Origin: Cordilura impudica
Taxonomy: Eukaryota > Arthropoda > Insecta > Diptera > Scathophagidae
Length of the DNA: 64,000 nucleotides
Assembly (NCBI GenBank): GCA_963682025.1
Contig: OY821520.1
Span: 184,011,036 to 184,075,035 of the forward strand
Reading direction: 5' to 3'
Positions 24,953 through 34,347 of the stretch are shown here, piece by piece. Below the pieces are notes generated by a model, which was not told the origin of the DNA, searched no databases, and saw only the letters and a program-made list of their open reading frames with translations. The translations under genes were made by a program, and so were the position numbers. Position 1 is the first letter of the stretch. Each line of letters opens with the position of its first letter.

Positions 24953-27006
24953 ATGCCATTCCATTCAACATTTTGCTGTAATCCTTTTAAAAAATCCGGT
25001 CACACTGGGTGCAATAAAAGTTTAAGACAAGTCCAAGAATGGATGATACAGTATACTAAGGATAAAAACATTACGATCTCAAATAAAATTTGTTGGACAT
25101 GTAGAATAAAATTTTCGCATCTGAAGAAATCTAATAAATCTAATTTGGAAGAAGGTTCAGATATAAACGAAAATGTAGATACTTTCGGTGACATTGCGTC
25201 AGGCACGGAAGTAGATGACATTGCGTCAGGCACGGAAGAAGTTGCTATTTCAAAATTAAACCAATCTTTACCGTATCTGGAACAATCTCCGATAAAAAAG
25301 AAGAAGTTACATCAAAAACGGTACAGAGATGCAAAATTCAGGAAAATAAGTGATTCGATTCAAGACAAAATTTTCCACGGTTCAGCACAATCAACTTCGC
25401 ATATGTGCCCACAATCCGAAATAATAGAACAATTAAAAGAAAAGTTTAAAACATTAACAAAAAATAGTGAGAAAATCCAACTGCTAACAATTTTACCAAA
25501 AAGCTGGGCAATACATAAAACTGAGGAAGAATTCATGGTTACAAACTATATCGCGCGAAAAGTTAAGCATTTGGTTGAAACAAAGGGTGTGATGAGTACA
25601 CCTAACCCAAAACTGGGAAGTCCAATTTCACCAGTGACAAGCAGTTTAGTAAAACCCTTTTATGAATCCGATGACGTCAGCAGGTGTATGCCCGGACAGA
25701 AAGAATGCGTGTCTGTTTTTGAAAATGGTACAAAAGTCAGGAAAAATAAAACACTTTTGCTTGGAAACTCAAGAGAAATGTACGCCTTATTCAAGGAACG
25801 ACATGATGGAATAAAAATAGGTATTTCCAGGTTTTGCCAACTTCGTCCGAGGAATATAATTCTAGCAAATGCGAGTGGATCTCATTACGTGTGTGTTTGT
25901 ACAAAGCATCAAAATGTGAAGCTGATGATTGATGCTATAAATTTTAAAAAATTAACTGCTGGTGTTCCGAATTATCAGCTTGAATGTTACAAAGATTGTT
26001 TGAAACAAATGACATGCATTCCATCTTCTTCAAAGTGTCACCTACGTAAATGTAACAAGTGTCCAGGAATTGAAAATTTAAAAGCAAAACTAAATCAATT
26101 ACTAGAGCAAAACGATATTGATGAAATAACATATAAACAATGGGTAAGTGTAGATAGGGATAATTTGGAGACCATGTTTGGCCAAGCCGACGTTTTTGTG
26201 GATTCCCTATGTGAAAAGCTTGAAATTCTATTACCTCATTCATTTATTGCAAAACAGCAGGCAGCATATTTGAGCGAAGGAAAATCAAATTTGGAAGAAA
26301 ATGAGTATATAGCAGTTTGCGATTTTTCAGAAAATGCTTCTTTTACTATTCAAGATGCAGTCCAGGGATTTCACTGGAACAACTCTCAGGCCACTTTATA
26401 CCCAATTGCTATTTATTTTAAATCAGATGGAAAAACACAACATACAAACTTCATAATAATATCTGATTGTCTTGTACACGATTCTGTAGCTGTTCACCTG
26501 TTCCATCGCCACCTGAATGTATTTTTGAGAAAAAAGTTTAAAACAACCCCGAAGAAAATCACGTATTTTTCAGACGGTAGTGCTGCCCAGTTTAAAAATA
26601 AAAAGAACTTTATCAATTTATGTTATCATATGGAAGATTTTGGATGTAATGCTGAGTGGCATTTTTTTGCAACAAGCCATGGAAAAGGCCCAAGTGACGG
26701 TTTTGGAGGTACCGTAAAGAGAGAGCACGTCGAGCTAGTTTACAGCGTCCATTACAAGGTCAAATAACTACTCCAAAACAATTATATGAATGGTGCCTGC
26801 AAAATCTTTTGAACTGTAATTTCGAGTTTTTAACTCTAGAAGACCACGAAGAAGAAGCACGGTTCCTTCAAATTCGTTTTAAAGATTTGCGTACTATTCC
26901 TGGAACTCAAAAGCTGCATTCTATTGAACCTGTAGATAAAAAAAAATTTAAAGTCAAGCGATCCTCGGCAGATGCAGATTTTTTAATTGAAATCCTTCAG
27001 AAATAA
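24953..27006 (+). pseudogene. Transposase-like protein of transposon 1 (one frameshift)
   Basis: An ATG at 24953 opens 604 codons to 26767. Near the N-terminus lies a Cys/His cluster (C8, C9, H17, C20, C47, C50) that looks like a zinc-binding DNA-recognition module. An acidic low-complexity stretch and a basic KKKKLHQKR patch follow, then SRCMPGQKECVSV, GISRFCQLRPRN and YVCVCTKHQNVKLM, wording I know from uncharacterized arthropod and cnidarian proteins. The C-terminal part has candidate catalytic acids D457 (CDFSENASF), D541 (YFSDGSAAQFKN), D582 (KGPSDGFGG) and E591. A one-base frame change in the GA-rich run at about 26717-26725 ends the frame early; coding-like sequence continues in the next frame to the stop at 27004-27006 (includes 26809-27006). 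The unbroken ancestor would have had about 680 residues. Confidence 0.75.
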
Positions 27007-27100
27007 ATATATATGCTGTAATAAAGTGTTTAATAATGATAATACATAATGTACTTTTTACTAAAGGTTTAGCAATGGAGAAAAAGAGTTTAAGCAAAGA

Positions 27101-27672
27101 AAAGTCGAAAAAGTTCCTTTACATTTGATTTGTCCTTCTTTTTGTAATTTGTCACCTTTTTGTATTTTGGTACATTTCATGAAATACATAAACCTTCGCC
27201 TGCTTTTTTCTTAATAACTCATGTTGTAATAAAGACTCCACATTGAAATTTGACAGACTTGTACAAAACATAATAAGAATTAACATATATTTTTTTGAAA
27301 TTTTTAAAAATATTGATTTTCGAGAAATATCCTTTGGAAATTTTAGTCCTTTTTTTATTTACATTATCCTTGATCGAAAATTTGAAAAAAAATTTGTTTG
27401 GAATGGCGCATGTTTTAATCTGTAAAATGAGCCCTTGATTATTAACGTACAATGAACACTTTTCGAGATATTCAAAATTGTGTTAAGGCATCTGAGTGCA
27501 TTTTTATTGATTTTTGCCAACTTGGAATGGCCATAATTCTGAAAGTACGAGAGCTACGACACTGAAAGTTGGCAAACGCTATTATTATGTTTAACTTTCC
27601 CTTCGTACCAAAATTCATCCAATTCGAAATCGGTGCGGTCAACTCATTGGTTGATTTCATATGTTTTTACCC
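27101..27672 (-). repeat. Right terminal inverted repeat, transposon 1
   Basis: Complementary to 23944-24525. It ends GGTTGATTTCATATGTTTTT followed by ACCC at 27672, immediately before the ATAT duplication at 27673-27676. Confidence 0.85.
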
Positions 27673-28678
27673 ATATCCATTAAATTGGGTCACTTTCCTC
27701 CCATTTGGAAAGAATCATTTATTATTCCGTTCTCTAAGTCTGGATCTAAAGCTGGTATTTCGAATTATATATGTATTTCTACATTAAGTGATATTCCAAA
27801 ACTATTTGAAAAACTTATATATGACACGTTGTCACATCATGTGTCCTCTATCATATTTCCAGCGCAACATGGATTCTGCAAATCACGCTCTACAATAACA
27901 AGTCTTTTGAAGATTACAACTTTGGTAAATGATGATTTTATTAATGTGAAACAAGCAGATGTTATTTATAATGATTTTAGCAAGGCATTTGATAAAGTAA
28001 ATCATGATCTATTGTTGTTTAAGCTTGACCGTATGGGCTTTGGTATATTGCTGATAAAATGTATTGGATCATATTTAAAAGACAGAACACAATGTATTAA
28101 GTTTCGTAACTCGTATTCCAACAAAATAAACGTATTATCTGGTGTACCTTGGGACCTCTTTTATTTACGCTATTTATAAATTATCTTCCTTCTGTAATTA
28201 AACACTTAACTACGATGTAATGTTAATTTTTACCTTCAACAATCTTGATCAACAATCACTTTTACAGAATGATATTGATCGTTTAACTACTCGGTGTAAT
28301 ATTAATCTAATGGACCTAAATGTCAAAAAATGCAAATATATGATTTTTACAAGATCAATTCCAATTAATGGTCGGTATATCATGAATAGTGCTATGCTTG
28401 ATTTAGTGGATTCACTCAATGACCTTGGCGTACTTCTGGATAAAAAATTTGACTTTACAAGTCATACTTATTCTGTCGTCGTGGTTTGGGCTGGGATCCT
28501 AATATGAGGTTGCCATCTTATGAAAATCGTCTGGCTCTAATTAAGCTTCCTGCATTGAAAAGTCGCAGACATATGCTAAATGTTACTTTCCTGTTAAAAC
28601 TGTTAAATGTTAGTCTTAAATCTGAATTTCTTATCAACAAAATAAATATAAATATTCCTTTTCGATCATCAAGAAATT
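27673..28678 (+). pseudogene. CR1-like LINE copy 1, middle segment (reverse transcriptase)
   Basis: Resumes after transposon 1 and matches the minus-strand copy at 61450-60190. It includes FPPIWKESFIIPFSKSGSKA, HGFCKSRSTITSLL (RT motif 2), VIYNDFSKAFDKVNHDLLL (motif A with its Asp) and LSGVPWDLF (motif B, damaged by a deletion of about 9 bp). The YADD block is lost by a further deletion near 28215. About 200 bp is missing near 28465 compared with the other copy. Inactive. At 28678 it is cut by the second DNA transposon. Confidence 0.85.
28675..28678. repeat. 4-bp target duplication AATT, left
   Basis: AATT before transposon 2 is repeated at 31429-31432. The other LINE copy has the single-copy site 'aagaaattataac' (minus strand near 60213). 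Confidence 0.85.
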
Positions 28679-29223
28679 GAAGCACCCAGTGCAACAACAA
28701 GATAACTCCACTTTTTTGCGAAATAGGTTTTTTAATGCAGAAATAAAAAAAAAAAAAAATCTACGTTGTTCGGTGCACAAAAAATACATCTAACTTGACT
28801 CTAGGATACGAAAACTCGCTTTTGGAGTTTTGTTTTCAAAACGGAGCAAGAACACGACAACTCCTGGAGTTGAGTTGTCTTGTTTTTGCACCGCTTTTCA
28901 AACAATAAGCCTTAAGCCACATGTCAACTTTTAGTTGCCGGCAATCAAAAAACACAAATTTTTCAAAACAAGTGTGAGTGTGGTGTGAGCAAAGAGACGA
29001 GAGCGTAGTTACATATTTATTCTCTTTTATTTAATGTTCTCTATGTGTCCCCCACTGCCCTAGAGTATGTTGTGTGTGAGATCAACTAAGAACGCGTCTC
29101 TGACGCAGCCTACTGTATACTTTTTGCTTAGCATCTAGTGGTCTGTTTTGAAAAATGTGTCAGTTGGTTCTTGGTGCTAGGATACGGTGCAAGTATACAT
29201 GTGTTTATAATAAATTTAAAACA

Positions 29224-31194
29224 ATGAGTGAAAGTGAATCATATTTTTCCATATCGGGTTCCGAATATAAAAATGGATCTGATGATGAGGAGACATCGAG
29301 TAGTGTTGATACTTTACTTGTTCAAAAAGGTAAAAAGTTCATTAAAATGTTTAAGTTTTCAGTTAATGTTATTGGTTTGTATGGCTTTAGGAAAAAAGCG
29401 TGTGCGCAATCAGAACGCGTGGAAAAGGAACGTAGCTAAAAGGAAGAGAGCAGAAGGTAAAAAGTATACAAACCGTAAGGGTAATACCGTTGCAGCAAAA
29501 ACAATGGGCCAGCCTTGCAGTTGCAGAAAAAAATGTTTTGATTATGGACGTCAGAATCAGTATGCCAAAGTTTTTCAAGAATTTATTGAGCTGGGAAATA
29601 AAGAAAAACAAGACGCATATTTGTGTGGATTAATAAGGCAAAATGCAGTTACGAGGCGTCGATCTGCGAGTGGGAATGAAGTGAGAAAATTCTAAAATAA
29701 ATATTTTATACGTGGCATTAAACATGAAATAGAGATATGTAAAAAAGCATTTTGTTCAGTTCATGGAGTCCATAAAAGTCGCATCGAAAGACTATCAAGC
29801 TTTTTGGTGAAAAAAGTAACTGCGCCCTCTGACATGAGAGGTCGTCACGCAAACAGAGTATATAAGATTCCAGAAGATGTTGTTCAAAATATTGACAGCC
29901 ATATTAAAAGTTTCCCAAAAAGATCTTCTCACTACAGCCAAAATAAGGAATCGAAGTACTTACCTTCCGATTTAAATGTAAGGAAAATGTATACTCTTTA
30001 CTTAGAAAAGTTTGAGCCAAGCGCTTTTGCATTGATGGCTGAAGAAAATGGTAACCCAATGCCAATAGTTACATACGATTTTTATAGGGAATACTTTGCG
30101 AAAAATTTTAAGCTTTCTTTTGGATCACCTAGATCAGACACTTGCCAGACGTGTTATAGCCATGAAAAGAAAATAGCTGCAGCTGATTCTGAGGAAGAAA
30201 GACGTGCACTCAAAGTTGCGAAAGATCTTCACGAAAAGAAGGCTAAGGCGTTTTATGATGATCTACGCGAAAAAAGCTGCTTACAAGACCCGACAGTTGA
30301 GTGCCTAACTTTTGATTTCCAACAAAATTTGCCACTTCCGCTAATACCATCGGGTGATGTCTTTTATAAAAGGCAGTTATGGGTGTTTAATTTTTGTATT
30401 TTTCAATGCAGTACCAAAAAGAGCTACATGTACATGTATGATGAGACAATCGGGAAAAAATGTCCAAATGAAATAATCAGCTTTTCGCATCATTTTATTG
30501 AACACACTATGAGTGAAACTGTGAGAAAATTATATTTATTTTCCGATAATTGCGGTGCTCAAAATAAAAACAACACTCTCGTCCAATATTTATATGCTGT
30601 TGTAAAACACAAAAATATAAGCCTTATTGAACATCACTTGCCAGAACCAGGACACAGTTTTTTGCCCTGCGATCGCTCTTTTGGCGTTATAGAGAAACAG
30701 AAACGTCGAGTAGAATGCCTTTACCTGCCAAAAGACTGGCAGAATTTAGTGGACAAGTGTTCCAAGAAATTTAAAGTTATATCAGTGAGCAATGAGAACA
30801 TATTTGATTTTAAAACGAGCTTGGCTCCGTTTTACAAAAAAACAGTCACGAACAAAGATCATATTAAATGGACCATTTCAAAATATCGAAGATTTTGCTA
30901 CAAAAAGAACAAAATGTCGCAAGTATTTCAGCTTCTTGTAATCACCATGGGCCATTAACAAAATTCGATATAGCAATGAAAGCAAACTTCCAGGATAACC
31001 CCTTCGAGCCAAAACTTTTATACACAACTAATCTAGCCATCAACCCGAAAAAATATGACGATGTTATGAACTTGCCACAAAAGTATGTTCCTCCATCGGA
31101 TATACATTTTTATGATAATTTAATGTCGCAGCAGTCTATTCAAGAAGCTGAAAACACTGACTATGAAGATGACAACGAAGGACCCCTTTGATTT
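29224..31194 (+). pseudogene. Transposase-like protein of transposon 2 (intron, one stop, one frameshift)
   Basis: An ATG at 29224 starts an acidic leader (MSESESYFSISGSEYKNGS). GT at 29330 and AG at 29390 bound a 61-bp candidate intron whose removal joins this leader in frame to GKKRVRNQNAWKRN. That is the conserved start of an arthropod protein family I know only as uncharacterized. The frame then carries PCSCRKKCFDYG (Cys-rich), a single stop at 29693-29695, HKSRIERLSSF, DMRGRHANR, SPRSDTCQTC and the candidate catalytic block. Counted from the open frame at 29804, the block is D171 (TFDFQQNLP), D248 (LFSDNCGAQNKN), D290 (PCDRSFGVIEK) and E297. A frameshift near 30900-30915 moves the end into the frame that closes at 31191. 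The apparent start at 29804 is a TTG and not the real N-terminus. Confidence 0.75.
29330..29390 (+). other. Candidate 61-bp intron in transposon 2 gene
   Basis: Starts GTAAAAAG and ends TGGCTTTAG. Excising it restores reading frame between the acidic N-terminal exon and the KKRVRNQNAW exon. Length is typical of short fly introns. Confidence 0.6.
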
Positions 31195-31428
31195 TTACCA
31201 ATATCGGTGCAAAAACAGGACAAGTCCAAAAGCAAAATTAATTTTTTTTTACTTTAAAATACAACTTTTTAATATGTTTTTGAATTAAACAAATTTGTGT
31301 TGATTATTTCTTTTCAAAATTAAAAAATATTTTGCAATTCTTTTGGTTTCTTACTTTTGAGAAAGATTTTTTTAATTTTCTCAACATTTTAAAAAGTGGA
31401 GTTATCCGTTTGTTGCATTGGCTGCTTC

Positions 31429-31722
31429 AATTATAACTTTCTAATTATCAAATATTATTGTACGAACTATGCTAATTTTAATCCACTTCGTAGAATTTGT
31501 GATGAGTTTAATATGCTGCATCAGTTAATTGATTTTAGTAAAAGTTTGGATATTGTGAGAAGAGATATTATATTCCACTTAAATTCATTAAATTAACTGA
31601 ATTAAATAAATGTTATATATCAATTTTGTTAAATGTTTAATTATATATATAAATTATAATATAAATGTATACTTTAAGTAGTCTGTAAGGATGATTCCAT
31701 AGACTCAATAAATAAATAAATA
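31429..31722 (+). pseudogene. CR1-like LINE copy 1, 3' end and tail
   Basis: Resumes after transposon 2 with 'ataactttctaattatcaaa', matching the minus-strand copy near 60215-59913 all the way to the tail. It ends in repeats of AAATA ('aataaataaataaataaat'), the same tail form as the other copy, rather than plain poly(A). Confidence 0.85.
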
Positions 31723-31732
31723 AATAGATGAT

Positions 31733-32045
31733 AATCTATATCTACGACAATTTTAGTGGGTCTGAGGGGGGGTATTTGTATAAGGGCTAGGTCTAAACAC
31801 GCACCCTTATTTACCAATTTCTATGGCCAACAAAAGCTTATATGCAAAATTTCATCAAAATATATTGATATTTGCGAACTTAGTTTGATTACAAGGTATA
31901 CATGGACACAAATACAGACGTTTGGTAATCGCTAAATCAACTCAGGAAATGCTTCTGAGCCTATTGGTACAATAAATGGTGGGTCTAGGTGAAATATATT
32001 TGGTAACTCACCAGAAGCAAATATCATGTTTTTATCTGTTAACCA
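31733..32045 (-). repeat. Partial HINE/DINE-like repeat
   Basis: Minus-orientation match to the 6131-6905 family from the 'aggtctaaacacgcaccc' segment to 'gggtctaggtgaaatatatt'. The microsatellite is lost. It begins directly after the LINE tail, so the LINE may have inserted into it, although the other half is not at 23229. Confidence 0.5.
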
Positions 32046-32289
32046 TTTTATGCACATTGCAAAGAGCTAACAAAATTTCAATAATCGGTTCATGTTTAAA
32101 AAGTTACACGCCTTGAGTACCCCTTCAATTCTCTGTGGAACTTATATTAATATGTTTTCTTTCGAAACATAAACTTATATTACACAAAACTCTGATTAGT
32201 TAGAAATTCCGTTATTGATAATTATTGCATGCATACTTAAATTTTATGGAACATTGATTAACAGATTACCTATGTATATATATTTCTGA

Positions 32290-32410
32290 TCTTTATAAAA
32301 AGAAAAGACGATTTGGCGATGTCCTTCTGTCTGTCTCTTTATCTGTGTGTCTATTAATCTGTCTGTCTGTCTATTGAAAACATTCTCCTCTCCACAATAG
32401 GAAGAGCAGT
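32290..32410 (+). repeat. Fly interspersed-repeat fragment with GTCT microsatellite
   Basis: The 'gatttggcgatgtccttctg' segment followed by TCTGTCTG units matches 59540-59600 and the 58735-58850 repeat. It is a fragment of a fly repeat family related to DINE-1-type elements. Confidence 0.5.
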
Positions 32411-32817
32411 CGCACTACTTTGGCTTAAATTTTCACTTTGCTTAAGGATTCTTTTTTTGGAGTAGTGATCAAAACGGGGTTTTTGAAAAATTTAATTGTT
32501 GGATTTGTAGTTTTTAACGACAAGCTTTTCTGAAAAGTGGATTCTGTCACTTTATTTCTATTCGTGAAAAGATTTAACTCATTTTTAAACTTTAGCATTC
32601 CCGTTGGCACCGATTTCTTTGACATTGGGCTTCATCTCAAAATATAGTTTTGAATAGAATAATTATCAACATTATATAAACAAGTTTGTATTCTGCTACA
32701 ATAAGATCGATGTACAGACCTGACGTATTTTAATAATTCTTGGGATTCCCCTAGTTGTAAATGTACTAGTTCTCTTTGTGGCACTAATAATTACCGTGCT
32801 ACTTTTTTGGGTTAATG

Positions 32818-32865
32818 CATGAAACACATAAACGACAGCGGCTACACAACTAAACGACTACATCC
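32818..32865 (+). repeat. Left arm of long-range inverted repeat
   Basis: The segment 'atgaaacacataaacgacag' plus the following GCGGCTACACAAC...ACGACTAC matches, in inverted orientation, 38018-38064 with about 80% identity. The arms flank the Jockey insertion by more than 5 kb. Confidence 0.6.
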
Positions 32866-33026
32866 TGTCAAAAATAAAACACACACGTTTTTATGAAAAG
32901 GATTATTTTGACACCAACACAGCTGCACGGCTACACGACTACTTTTAACGCTGTATTCAACTTAGGATTATTTCTATTTTTGTTGGCTACAAATTAAAAA
33001 TAGTTTTGACAATATAGAAAAAAAAT

Positions 33027-33040
33027 ATGTAAAAGAAATT
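33027..33040. repeat. Target-site duplication of Jockey, left copy
   Basis: ATGTAAAAGAAATT, repeated exactly at 37259-37272. Confidence 0.9.
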
Positions 33041-33264
33041 CAGTTGTTTATTACTACTCATTGTGATCAGACGTATTAAGCTATTGATTATTTTTTCGCG
33101 AGTATATAAAAACAAAACAAAACAACAATACTACCGTTAGGCAATTTATACTTGCTAACGATAAACAAAAAAAAAACAAAAAAAAAAAAAAAAAAAAAAA
33201 CAACAAGATAAAACGTACACGTGCGAACAATGTTACAGCCCAAACAGGGCATAGCTTAGACGCA

Positions 33265-34347
33265 ATGAAAAATAAGAGAAACAAATTGGATAGCTCCACA
33301 AATGGAGCTGCAAGCCAGAACTACTTTCATCCTCTTCAAACATTGGATGACGAAAATCAGGATGAGTTTCTTGTGGAACAAAATCCCAAACTTCACATTC
33401 CACCTATAACTGTTATCAAATGTTCTATTGAAAAAATCCACGATCTTTGTAAATCACTAAAAATAACTGATTATGCAATAAGAAAAATCTCTATCGGATT
33501 AAAACTGTTTTGCAACAACAAAACTGATTTTGATACTATTTGCAATAATCTTGTGGCAAAAAACTATGAGCATTTTACATATGGCACAAAAAGTGACAAG
33601 CCATACAAAGCTATCTTATTGGGACTTGATAAGGAAGATCCAGTCAAAATTAAGAATAGTCTTATTAGTAAAGGGCTACAATGCCTAGACGTTAAGTTAG
33701 TAACTAAAGTTAGAAATACTAACAACGAACAAATAATCTATGTTGTGTATTTTCAAAGGAAAACAATCACTGTCAAAGAATTGAGAAAAAACTTTTCGGT
33801 TTTCGATTTTGTTAAAGTTAAGTGGGAATTTCAACCACCGACAAGATCAAAAATAACGCAGTGTTACAACTGCCAAATGTTTGGCCATGGTTCCAGTCGC
33901 TGCAAAGTGAAAACTTTCTGTGTCAACAGCGCTGGAAACCACAAGTCTACTGAGTGTACTGAAACAGTCGAAAAATGTGCAAACTGCATGGGGAACCACA
34001 AAGCGATGTCTCCCGATTGTCCGAAAAGAGCCAGCTATTTGCAAATTAGGCAACGTACTCTTCCAAGAAATCATAATCATCGTAAAAATAACGCGCAAAA
34101 AAACAACTTTCAAAGCAACAATGCTCAATATAATGTAAGTTTCCCTAATACTTTAAATCAAAATACACAGCCTGGTGTTAGCAATTGGAATACTCAACAA
34201 CAAACCAATAATATTGATAATAACCTGTTTTCAATACAGGAGATAAAAACTCTCACTATGGAGTTAATTTCAAATTTAAAAAAATGTAAATCTCGTGCAG
34301 ATCAATTTGAGGTAATAACTAACCTCGCTTGTAAATTTCTATACTAA
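33265..34347 (+). CDS. Jockey ORF1, Gag-like zinc-knuckle RNA-binding protein
   Basis: 360 residues from the ATG at 33265. The N-terminal part (about residues 40-190) matches the usual Gag region of Jockey elements, including LKITDYAIRKISIGLKLFC and VKVKWEFQPPTRSKITQCYN. Zinc knuckles follow: C200-x2-C203-x4-H208-x4-C213, a second at C219 onward, and a third at C238-x2-C241-x3-H245-x6-C252. In the second knuckle the expected second Cys is Ser222 (AGC, one base from TGC), so that knuckle may not bind zinc. The C-terminal third is Asn/Gln-rich. The protein is expected to coat element RNA in the ribonucleoprotein particle. Confidence 0.88.
   Translation: MKNKRNKLDSSTNGAASQNYFHPLQTLDDENQDEFLVEQNPKLHIPPITVIKCSIEKIHDLCKSLKITDYAIRKISIGLKLFCNNKTDFDTICNNLVAKNYEHFTYGTKSDKPYKAILLGLDKEDPVKIKNSLISKGLQCLDVKLVTKVRNTNNEQIIYVVYFQRKTITVKELRKNFSVFDFVKVKWEFQPPTRSKITQCYNCQMFGHGSSRCKVKTFCVNSAGNHKSTECTETVEKCANCMGNHKAMSPDCPKRASYLQIRQRTLPRNHNHRKNNAQKNNFQSNNAQYNVSFPNTLNQNTQPGVSNWNTQQQTNNIDNNLFSIQEIKTLTMELISNLKKCKSRADQFEVITNLACKFLY

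Larger units (their letters stand above)
23944..27672 (+). mobile_element. DNA transposon 1 with ~0.58-kb terminal inverted repeats
   Basis: A 3729-bp element that begins GGGTAAAAACATATGAAATC and ends with the exact complement. The inverted repeats extend from 23944-24525 and 27101-27672 (about 580 bp each, very similar, with small indels). It is flanked by ATAT target duplications and its empty site is visible in the second LINE copy. It carries one large transposase-like gene. TIR length, 4-bp duplication and the protein's D/D/D-E core suggest a cut-and-paste DNA transposon. The Sola superfamily (4-bp duplications) is my best guess but is unproven. Confidence 0.85.
28679..31428 (+). mobile_element. 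DNA transposon 2 with ~38-bp terminal inverted repeats
   Basis: A 2750-bp element. The left end reads GAAGCACCCAGTGCAACAAC and the right end, on the minus strand, GAAGCAGCCAATGCAACAAA. Inverted repeats cover 28679-28717 and 31391-31428 and share GATAACTCCACTTTTT at their inner side. AATT target duplications flank it, and the empty site is present in the second LINE copy. It carries one transposase-like gene on the plus strand. The family is different from transposon 1 by TIR sequence and protein wording, but uses the same 4-bp duplication length. Confidence 0.85.

Noticed and set aside
29804..30958. Treating this as a complete 384-residue protein
   Set aside because: The apparent start is TTG, the frame continues upstream past a single stop, and the 3' end is frameshifted, so this is the middle of a larger transposase.
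32425..32625. 66-codon minus-strand frame rich in Lys, Thr and Ser
   Set aside because: Composition is plausible for an exon, but there is no splice context, family match or neighbouring coding sequence.
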